This document shows positions 48,830 to 57,626 of a stretch of 64,000 bases of DNA, piece after piece; the first letter of the stretch is position 1, and every line of letters begins with the position of its first letter. A program made the position numbers and the translations under genes. The stretch is from contig DF236961.1 in the NCBI GenBank assembly GCA_000708835.1, positions 310,001 to 374,000 on the forward strand, given 5' to 3'. Origin of the DNA: Klebsormidium nitens (lineage: Eukaryota > Streptophyta > Klebsormidiophyceae > Klebsormidiales > Klebsormidiaceae). A model generated the notes under the pieces. That model saw only the letters and a list, made by a program, of their open reading frames with translations. It was not told the DNA's origin and did no database searches.

Positions 48830-51800
48830 TCATACGACGTCAAACAACTCGTTGGTGCAACGTCCTTGTTCCATCATTCTGAACCGCGCTATACACGTGT
48901 GACATAAGTCGAATGCGAGTTGCCAACAAATCCTCGAGAAGCGGTCCTTGGGAGCCCGGGAAACGATCTCGGCTTCCAACGACTCAATATCGTCGGCCAC
49001 TTTGGCGACCAGATAATCAATGGCTTCTTTGTGACTGCACAGTGCTTCGCGCATCCAAATGGCCACGGCGTTTAACCGGCACTGAACCAAGTCCGCCTCA
49101 TACGTCCTGCGAGGAAAGTGCCAGAGGAATCCTCAAATTTCGCCACGTGTTGCTTAAAGGAGGTCGCCTGACAAAGCAGCGCTAGTCACTTCCGCAATTT
49201 TGATGATTTTAGTAGATTCGAGGGCCCGGGACATTGTTCGCACCCACGGTTTGATGGAGAGGAGTCCAGTTGTCAACTCGTACAAGAGTGAAATGAGTGT
49301 CGAAGATTGCCTGACTCACCGACGAGCTTTCGGGCCAAATTCTCATACAACGAGATCTGACACAAAGCTACCCAATCCGCTCTTGATATACATCACAAGA
49401 CTGTCAGAGCCCCAAACAAGTCGACCGGAACTGAGACAACCATTCAAGACAACGATAACCTTGGAACCCCAAGAATGTTTAGGACTCACTGACATCGCTC
49501 ATGATTCAACACCACGCTTGTCCGTGCGAGATTTAGAGCTCAGCATATCGCTCAGGGTTACCATCACCAGAAAACCCAGAGCCCGGCAAACAAGTCGACC
49601 GGAACTGAGACATCCAACCCAAGTGCCCGATTTTTTGTACAGCGCGCGCTCACACAAGACGACAAGAATCTTCAATTCCTAGCAATGGTCAGGACTCACC
49701 TGACATCGCTCATGACCCGGAACACCATGCTTGTCCGCGCAAGATTGCAGAGCTCACCAAGCGCTCATGATTCATAACAAGAGAATCCCGAGCCCAAACA
49801 AGTCGACCGGAACTGAGGCAGTCGTTGAACCCTTAACCCTTAACCCTTAACGTCTAACCCTTAACGAAGAATGGTTAGGACTAACCTGACATCGCTCATA
49901 ATCCGAAACACGCCGCCAGCGAGCGCGAGCGCCCCCTCGGCCGCGTCAAACAGCCCTTCCAAGCCGGGTTCCGTCGGCGTCCATTGAGCGGAATCCCCTA
50001 GCTCTTGCCCGATCGCGCAGAACGCCAAGCCGAGAGCGGTGGTCACACCCGAAGTGTACCGGGCGAAAGCCAGGTACTTCTCCAGGGAGGGAGTGCCCCC
50101 GGCCGCCATGCAGTCGAAGCGCTTCACGTGGGAGCTCAGCGTCAGTTCCGTTAAGCCCTGCGCCAGCCAAGCCACTAAGTTAAGTTTTCCCCTCCCCCTT
50201 TTTCCTTTTCTGTCTTGTTTGTTTTTCCTTCTGGCCGCAGCCGATTTCCCCTCACTTTCTGTTGCCGCTTCTTTGTTGTACCCCTTGCGGGCTCTTCGTG
50301 AACGCGTGGGAACGAGGCTTTCAAACACCTTCTACTGAGAAAACAAATTTGGGTACATCCAGCCACCGCTTTCTATTGCGGTGGCATAATTTCGAAGATT
50401 GTGCTGGAGCGTGCTTTAGGAAGTTCAGGTGGTCAACCGCCCGGCTCACAAATGAGTGGCACTCGAAACAAAGAATAACAGGTGCCGAACATTTGGGTGC
50501 ATCAACCGGAGACTTACTTATTTCAGAACCAAAAAAGAAACATGAGTTGGCGCCTGCTCAGCTTGAAAGTTTACCTGCACCAGTTGCCGCCCGCGCGCCC
50601 CCGCACGCGCCAGGCCCTTCCCCGTCGCCTCGAGCCGCTTCTCGTTGAACCAGAACGTGCCCCACCGGAACGCGAACGGATTCTTCTGGAAGATGCACTT
50701 GTTGAAGAGCGGCTCGTCTTCGAATTCGATAAGCTCCACTTCGTCAGAAGCGGGAGTTGCACCCGTTTCAAGAAGTGGGGGTTCAGGATCGGTGAGCTTA
50801 GGAAAGGAGATTTGGTGGTAACCGTAGCCGGCAAACGCGAGCGGGCGGTGCACGCCCGCCGACTTATGCAGCGCGCCGTATGTGCGGTATACTTCGGGGC
50901 CGTATGCCGCCTCGTCCTGCAAACCCAAAAAAGCTCAAATTGAAACCCAGATTTCGAGTTGACTTTGGACCAGCGTCCAAACCGGGAATCCATCTCTTCG
51001 AAATTGGCAAACACGAGCGGGCGATGCAGGCCGCCGGCTTGTGCAGGGCCGTCGATGCGGCCGGTACACTTCGGGGCCGTATGCTGCTTCGTCCTGCAAA
51101 TGCCGAATGCAACCTCGAATTTGAACCCCAAAACCAGAGCCTCTGAAGCTTGCAGCCTACGCGAGCGGTCGGTGCACGCCCGCCAACTTATGCAGCACGC
51201 CGTATGTGCGGTACACTTGGGGGCGGTATGCTGCTTCGTCCTGCAAATGCGAAATGCAACCCCATTTTGGACCCCTGATTCTTGGACATTCCCAGCAGAG
51301 GTAGGTGCACGCCCGCCGACTTATGCAGCGCGCCGTATGTGCGGACACTCTGGGGCCTCTGCCGCCTCGTCATGCAACAGAATGTCGCACCCAGGTTGCT
51401 GCCCGATATGAGCCCGAAAATGGAAGCCTTTAAGAGTTTGCAAGCGCCAGCGGACGGTGCACGCTTGACGACTTCTGCAGCGCGCGTAGGTGCGATAAAC
51501 TTTACGAGCAAGGACCAAGATCAAGACTGCTTGTGCAGCTGATTTGAGCAGCTGCCAGACGTGCAGAAATGTCGACATCAAGCCTGCACACTAAAAGATG
51601 CTTCGATAAGCCGCAGCTTCGATTTTTCCAAATTCTCTCCTCTAGTCGAAGCTCAACGTTATCTAGCCACGTCAACATGTGTTCTGAAAATCATCAGGAA
51701 ACACGCGCGCGCACTTCAGCAGAAACGCAAGCGGGAGCAGGGATTCTCTGGGCTACAGTCTTCAGTATTCGTCGGAACTCAATGTTATCTTGCCACGTCA

Positions 51801-53357
51801 TCATATTCGTTGAGATTTATAGGAGAGCGCTGCGGGCACCTTGAGGTCCTCGAGCAGGAACGCGAGCTTGAGGATAGGATTCTATAACTCTGAATTACAG
51901 ACTCTGAGTTAGAGTCTCCGAATCAGGTCGGAGCTTAACGTTATATTGCCACGTCACCATCTTTTTCAGGGACCTAGAGTCAAAAAAGCGCGCACCTTGC
52001 TCGGTCCTCCAGCAGGAACGCGAGCGTGAGTGCACAATGGCGCATCGCGGCCGAGAAGTTGAGCAGCTTCTTGATTGGTCCTACCGCGGGGCCAAGCTCC
52101 GAGTTGCGCCGCATGAAGTACAGGTCGGGGGGGCTAGCGTTCTCTAGAACGTGGCTCACAAACGAGGCCCACAAGAGACCCTTGGTGAACATTAGCCTGG
52201 AGGAAGAAAGGTTTGATTAAAGTTCGTATTTTGGACTTCGAGTGTCGGGTTTGGGTTTGAGATCTAGACGGCGGGGCCCTGCGCCGCATGAAGTAAAGGT
52301 CTGCGGAGCTGGCATTTTGTAAAATGTGCTTCGCGAACGAAGCCCACAGGAGACCCTAGGTGAACATTAGCCTGGAGGAAGAAAGGTTTGTTTAGTGTTC
52401 TGGTTTTCGGGTTTCGGGTTTCGGGTTCCGGGTTTGGGATCTAGACGGCGGGGCCCTGCCGCATGAAGTATATGTCTGCGGGGCTGGCGTATTCTAAGAT
52501 GTGGTTCACGAACGAGGCCCACAGGAGACCCTTGGTGAACATCAGCCTAGAAGACAAGTTTGGGGTATCGGGTTTTGAATCCAACTTCAAGTTGTTTGGG
52601 GTTTCGGATGAGCAAGTTTTTGAATTGGAAGGAATGCTTTGTATGAGTTTCTTGGGACGCCCACAGGAGGCCATTGGTAAACATCAGCCCAAGAAAAGGA
52701 GGGATGCCGGAGGGTTTGGCATTTGGGGTCCAGGCTTATGGGTTTGGCTTGTGATTCTGAGTTTGGGACTTGAAGCGGAAAGGCTAGAAGATATGCTTTC
52801 TCGAGATTGCTGGAGCCCTACATCACGTTTCTGGTGAACGTCAACCTGAGGGCACCGAAAACGAGGTAGCGGTTGGCAGGTTTAGGAAGTGACCTAGGTT
52901 ACCATAGCCTTCTGGAGTTCAAATGCACCAGCTCGCACCTATCGGTGAAGTCGATCAAAGATACTGAACACAAGGTTGGCGGATTCCTTGACCAAAGTTG
53001 TGGCAGTCCAAACAGCTGAACTGCCAGCGACATACAGATCCACACGGGTATCGTTTCTCGGTAAACTTTTCAAATCAGGCACCAAGTCCAAAGGACGTCA
53101 CCTGATGACGTCATACGCGGCTCACCTTGCTTGCCGGTGGCGCGCCGCCGGGAGCGCGTTGCACGCGTCGAAGTGCAGGTCGGCGACCAGCGGTAGGAAG
53201 CTCTCCCCAATGTAGGTCGCCGTCCAGATCCGCAGCCGCCGGACCTCCTCCTTGTACGTCGTCCGAAACGTCCGGTACTTGTCCGAACGGAGCTGCGCGG
53301 GGAGGAGCTCCGCCCACAGGCGGTGGAGCGGTTGAGGGGGAGTCGGGGGGGCAACTT
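48830..53357 (-). CDS. Gene B': paralogue of gene B, terpene-synthase-fold protein
   Basis: Exons in order: b1' 53126-53357, b2' 52001-52196, b3' 50575-50916, b4' 49886-50157, b5' 48830-49106 (stop). b1', b4' and b5' have exactly the lengths of their gene B partners (232, 272, 277 nt). Conserved segments: LHRLWAELLPAQLRSD, RLRIWTATYIGESFLPLV, LMFTKGLLWASFVSHVLENA, DEAAYGPEVYRTYGALHKSA, GTPSLEKYLAFARYTSGVTT, FRIMSDVRTYEADLV and RLNAVAIWMREA. The NSE-like motif is SDxxTxxxD. b2' keeps phase only with a GC donor (GACCGA|GCAAGG); the overlapping GT site 5 nt downstream would shift the frame. That is either another GC-AG intron or a sign of decay. The first coding exon was not found; upstream lies an array of eight b1-like units. 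The introns are full of exon echoes (separate entries). Confidence 0.6.
49300..49900 (-). repeat. Tandem echoes of the 3' end of exon b4'
   Basis: On the plus strand, CTGACATCGCTCAT (complement of the MSDV codons plus donor) occurs at 49886 (real exon), 49700 and 49489, spacings 186 and 211 bp, each with a TCA or TAA donor-like context. AAGTCGACCGGAACTGAG recurs at about 49419, 49592 and 49800 as the intronic part of the unit. Confidence 0.8.
49826..49867. repeat. Short interstitial telomere-like repeat (CCCTTAA)n
   Basis: About four copies of AACCCTTAACCCTTAACCCT plus one degenerate unit, within the b4' echo region of gene B'. The unit differs from the canonical plant CCCTAAA by letter order, so it may be a chance microsatellite. 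Confidence 0.6.
50828..51520 (-). repeat. Tandem echoes of the 5' part of exon b3'
   Basis: The complement of DEAAYGPEVYRTYGALHKSA with its CAG acceptor recurs. GACTTATGCAGCGCGCCGTA-type words lie at 50861 (real) and about 51043, 51187, 51309 and 51471; the acceptor complement CTGCAAA is at 50917, 51094 and 51241, with a changed form at 51372. Spacings are about 177, 147, 131 and roughly 160 bp. Copies lose reading frame progressively. Confidence 0.88.
52141..52860 (-). repeat. Tandem echoes of the 5' end of exon b2'
   Basis: On the plus strand CCACAGGAGACCCTTGGTGA followed by ACATCAGCC (complement of the LMFTKGLLW codons and acceptor) occurs at 52185 (real exon) and about 52360, 52535, 52677 and 52834. 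Spacings are 175, 175, 142 and 157 bp. Confidence 0.87.
52402..52440. repeat. Short TTTCGGG simple repeat
   Basis: About five units of GGGTTTCGGGTTTCGGGTTC inside the b2' echo region. Confidence 0.7.
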
Positions 53358-54640
53358 CTGCAAGGAACTAGAGAAGGGTCAGAGAGTTGGCGGTAGTGTC
53401 CGGCGAGCGTCACGGGAAGGTTCGAAAGTGCGTCCGAAACGTCCGATTTTTGGTCCAGATCGAGCTGTGGAGGGGGAGCTCCGCCCACAGGCGGTAGAGC
53501 GTTTGTGGGGGGGTCGGGCGTGGAATTTCTGCAAGACACTAGAAGGGTCAGGGAGTTGGCGAAAGCGTCCGGCGAGCGTCACGGGCAGGTTAAAAATGTC
53601 CGAAAGTGCGTCCGGAACGTCCGGTATTTGTCCGACGGAGCTGCGCGGTGGGGAGCTTCGCCCACAGGCGGTGGAGCGTTTGTGGGGGGCTCGGGGGAGC
53701 CGGTTCTGTGGGGAACAAAAAAGTCATTGAAAGTAGCGATAGGGTCCGGTGAAAGGCCGACAGAGAAACGTAACAAGGTGTCCGATGTGATTAAAGGTAC
53801 GTTCGGAAAGGTGAGATTGAGCTGCATCAGCGGAAAGTCCGCCCCCACAAGCGGTGGAGCGCTTGTGGGGGAGTCGGGGGGCCGGCTCCTGCAAGGAACT
53901 AGAGAAGGGTCAAAAGCGGCCGGCAGGCGTTACGTAAGTTAGTTTCGAAACGTTTCCGGATTACTTCTAGAAAAGGGAAAGTTGGAGCTGCGGAGGGGGA
54001 GCTTCCCCCACAGGCGATGAAGCGTTGTAAGGGGGTCGGGGGGGCGGCATCTGCGAGGAACGAGGAGTCCAAAAAGGGTCCGAAATGTGGCGATGGCGTC
54101 TGACAAATGATCAGAAGGGTGTCCGAAAATGTAAGATCCGCTCTCAGAAACGGTATGTTCAGACTCAGCTGCCCGAAGGGGAGCTTCGACCTTATGCGGT
54201 GGAGCGATTGTGGGGGTGTCAGCCTAGCGGCGCAGCTTCTGCGAGGAACGAGAAGGGGAAATAACGTGTATTGATCCGACAGGTATCACGAAACCGTCAA
54301 AAGCTGGTCCAGAGTGTATTTGAAAGTACATCCGGAAAGGGTACGGTTGAAGCTGCACGACAGGAGCTCTGCTCACAGCCGGTATAGCGTTTGTGAGGGT
54401 GTCAGCGGATTGGCCCCTTCAAGAAACGAAAAGAGTGATAAAGTGCGTTGATCCGATAAATGTCCACAAAGAATGTTGAAAGTGGTCCAGAATGTGATCG
54501 AAAGGTCTTCCGGAAACGATATGATCGAAGCTCTATGGGGGTGGAGCTCCGCTCACAGGCGGGGACGTTTCTGAGGAGGGGTCAAGGGGCGGCTTCTGAA
54601 AGGAACGGGAAAAGCGTCGGGAAAGTGGCAATAGCATACG
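53316..54640 (-). repeat. Eight-unit array derived from exon b1' and its acceptor
   Basis: Unit landmarks, as the complement of the acceptor CTTGCAG, lie at 53358 (real exon), 53529, 53706, 53889, 54051, 54239, 54418 and 54596. Spacings are 171, 177, 183, 162, 188, 179 and 178 bp, mean about 177. Each unit also carries the complement of LHRLWAEL codons (CCGCCCACAGGCGGTGGAGC) and a CGTCCGGAAACGTCCG-type stretch. Divergence grows away from the exon. Matching but fewer units occur upstream of gene B exon b1. Confidence 0.9.
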
Positions 54641-54951
54641 GCAGGAATTCAGTCAGATGAAAGCGTACTAGAGTAGACTATCCAATTCGGTACCAACCCT
54701 TCCGTACTGGGTATGCATATCACAAAGAAACTCCCTTCTCTGTGGAACCACAGCATCTCGGGAGTTGGGATCTGCCTTCGAGAAAACGAGCTTGTCTTCC
54801 CAAGCGAGGGAAAAAGAAAGACACCGCAAAGAACAACAGCTCTCTTGGGCAGGCAGTCTTTGTCTCAAACAAGCGCCAGAGTTCCTAGGATCAAACATTA
54901 TCATCAAGATCCAAGATGGCGATGTAAGTTGAACCACCCTCCATGACGTAC
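54641..54951. other. Probable 3' part of gene A' or intergenic
   Basis: Exon 2 of A' ends in a donor at 54951, so a third exon probably lies here or was lost. A minus-strand open frame runs on to 54668 but shows no match to the equivalent part of gene A. Confidence 0.35.
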
Positions 54952-56876
54952 CTGGCCCCACAGTTGGCCCCAAAAGGGGGTCGTTGGACTCGGCAACACT
55001 TCGGGGCGTGACTAATGTCCCTTCACCGACTCCGCTACTCCCGTCGAAGTCCGCCAGCCAGTCTGTGAAGTCGGGAATCCATAGGTCCGGGCCCGTCAGG
55101 AGGTCAGGGCTAGCATCTGCAAACCATAAGGGAAGACGAGCAATGAGTATCTCGTTACTCTCGAGCAAGGATCCAGTCAGATCTCTGTTCCAGGGAGGTC
55201 TAGGCAGTCTTGAAGGAGTGGTCCGCTGAGTTCGGGTGATGATGAAGCAAATTTGGTGGACAACAATTTCACTATCATCGGACGAACGGTCTGTTGATGG
55301 GACCGAGGAGAGGAATGGGAATTGACAGAGCTGCGCCATTTGAAAGATGCTGAGTCCCCTCTGTGACAGCAGAGTCAGACAATCCTTGTGTATCAAACCT
55401 GGGCAAACTCCGAGCATCAATCCGGACATATTATATGTTTTAGGGAATCATTCGAAGGCGCGAAGGCGCAGTGCAAGTTGGCCTTGCAACACAGGCGCCT
55501 TTTGGATAGGTGTCATGATCAACCAATAAGATGGACCAGATGGAATCTGTTGCAACCTATGCGGCAATACCCATGAAAGCTACCTATCCTCCTACTGCAT
55601 AACAACGTCGACGGGAAATAACACACTCACCTCTGGAATAGACCTCAGTGCCAAGCCCCCCAGCACCAAACCCGTCGTTCACCGGCCAATCAAAGCCTGC
55701 CACGTCACCCAGGCCCGCTGGCAGCAGACTTCCCCCCAGATCCGTTCCCTCCCCAAGGATTGCTCCGTTCTGCCCCTCCGGACGATATACAGGAAGCCCC
55801 TCATCAATCTCCCCCCCAAGAGCTTGAGCCACCCTAAGGGCAGCCTGCTCGATTCTTTTCCCTACGTCCTTTTCCTTACCCTGTTCCACCTTCTCCTTCT
55901 CCTTCCCTGTCTCCCTTTCTTTCCCCTTCTCTTTCTCAATTCTGTCGACCACTGGGGCTTGCAAAGCAGTTGTCTCAGCTTCGAGGGATCCCCTAGATTC
56001 AGGCAGTTTGTCGGAGGGGGTTTCTTCAGCCTGCACAGCTACCCCCCCATTTTGGGCATCTGACCGCGAAGACCCTGAGGACGTGAGCGTGTGTACCCTG
56101 ACGACCTGGCAGGGTTTTGGGGTTGAGGGGAGCTTTCTCCAGGCAGGTTTGCAGATTCTGGCGCGCTTTGCTGGGGCCCTTTCAGCGGATTCTCTGATGC
56201 GAGGCGGCTGATCGTCTTTGTCATAAACCCATCGTTTCCCCCCTCAATTGCCACCGCCTGCCGCTTTGCTTCGGGCCGTCGAAACAGGTTCCGGATGATG
56301 CTGGCCGCCTGCGTCTTCACCGTCCACTTTCCCCCCGCGCCTAGATCCATTTCTGCCGCCGTTGGCTTCTCCTTTGGCTCCTTTAGGGGCCACACAAACC
56401 CCCAGCTCTGGGTGTACATTGTCTGAATCTGGTCTAGTGACAAATCCTCTGTTATCAACTCGGATGCAGCAGGGACTGACGGGGAAGCTAGCAACTGCTC
56501 GCCATAAGTTGACACCGGCCTGGGCCCCCGCCTGCGCCGGACTCCCGTGTCTAGGGGCGAGTGTCAAGCCCTCCTGCAGTTGGAGCCCAGCCAGGAGCTC
56601 AGCATTATCTGTGCTATTAGCGATGACAGACTCCTGCCGATTCACGTTTGTTTTGGGGGGGGTCCAGGTCCCCACCTTGGGGGGCAGGTCCGCCAGCAAT
56701 TGCTCCCCCCAGGCAAACTGGTTGCATCCCTCTGCATCGAAGCTCATGGGGCGATCGCGCTTTCTGAGACTGGAGACGTCTTCCAATCTCCTGGTCCAGT
56801 CAAGCTGGTCCAAACCCTGTGGAGCAGGGGGATGGCCAGTGGCCCAAGCGTGCGCAGCATTCTGAAGGTCAGACAT
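54952..56876 (-). pseudogene. Gene A': paralogue of gene A with two frame breaks
   Basis: Starts MSDLQNAAHAWATG at 56876. Exon 1 runs to the donor at 55629 (TCCAGAG|GTGAGT) and exon 2 is 54952-55116 (PDLWIPDFTDWLADF). Splice phases equal those of gene A. Conserved blocks: SLRKRDRPMSFDA, AWGEQLLADL, QIQTMYTQSWGF, VKTQAASIIRNLFRRPEAKR and ALRVAQALGGEIDEGLPVY. In exon 1 the matching frame changes twice. The first change is near 56500-56590. The second is at a run of seven C on the plus strand (56042-56048), where MPKMGG meets a stop and the match resumes in the original frame with AEETPSDKLPES. Either the copy is a recent pseudogene or the assembly has homopolymer errors; conserved blocks on both sides favour a recent event or an error. 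Confidence 0.65.
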
Positions 56877-57626
56877 GTTGGCTTTGCAAGACCTCAAAAA
56901 TGGCGAGGGGGTGCTCAGGAGAGCTTTACAGTACTCTTGTTCTTAGGTAGACTAGAGTGCCTAGGAAGGCTGGGTTTGGGACTTGGTCTCAAGCAGAAGG
57001 GAATGCTGTCACCGAAGCTGCAGACCTTGGTGTTGATCACCAATCGCACAGAAGATGAGCTCATGTAGTGACTATTTAAGCACTGGCTTTGATTGCAGAG
57101 TTAGAGCGATCATTTCCTGGGGACCTGAACGTTAGAGAACTGGACCTTGGAGCTCCTTGAGAATGCTCCATGAAATAACTACTTCATACTTTCTGAAACG
57201 CAACCAACAGATGCTGTGTCCCCAGCAAAATCCCCATAGACACACACTGAGAGATCCTGACTAGAACATACGAAAGAATGACGACCACCAGACGCCATTG
57301 CTGAGCAATACGGAGCCCTCGGCACCAGTGCAAATTGTGGGGCTACCAAGCAAGGTCACGCAAGACCCTGATCCGAAAACCCTAAACTTAACTTGCCATC
57401 AAGGCTTACGCAAGTATGAGAAACTACCTTCGAACCCCAAAACCGGTAGTACAGATGTTAGACGTGACCTAGTTACAAACCCTTAAGGTTTAGTCTGGGT
57501 TTAGTAGAGATCTGCTAGCTCAACAGAAATTTTGAAGCTACCTCGGCCTTTTTTGCAGCCGTCACAGGTGCCAGAAGGGCTTTGATTTCAGGTCATCTGC
57601 ATTTCTTTTCTTGCTGATTCCTGCCC
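56877..57626. promoter_or_regulatory. Divergent promoter interval between A' and the CRTAC1-like gene
   Basis: About 750 bp between opposing start codons. No motif is claimed beyond that arrangement; no homology to the BIN4-gene A interval was noticed. Confidence 0.35.

Noticed and set aside
53316-54640. CRISPR array or plain satellite
   Set aside because: Units are long, diverged and contain exon and splice-site sequence continuous with a real gene; there are no repeat-spacer units.
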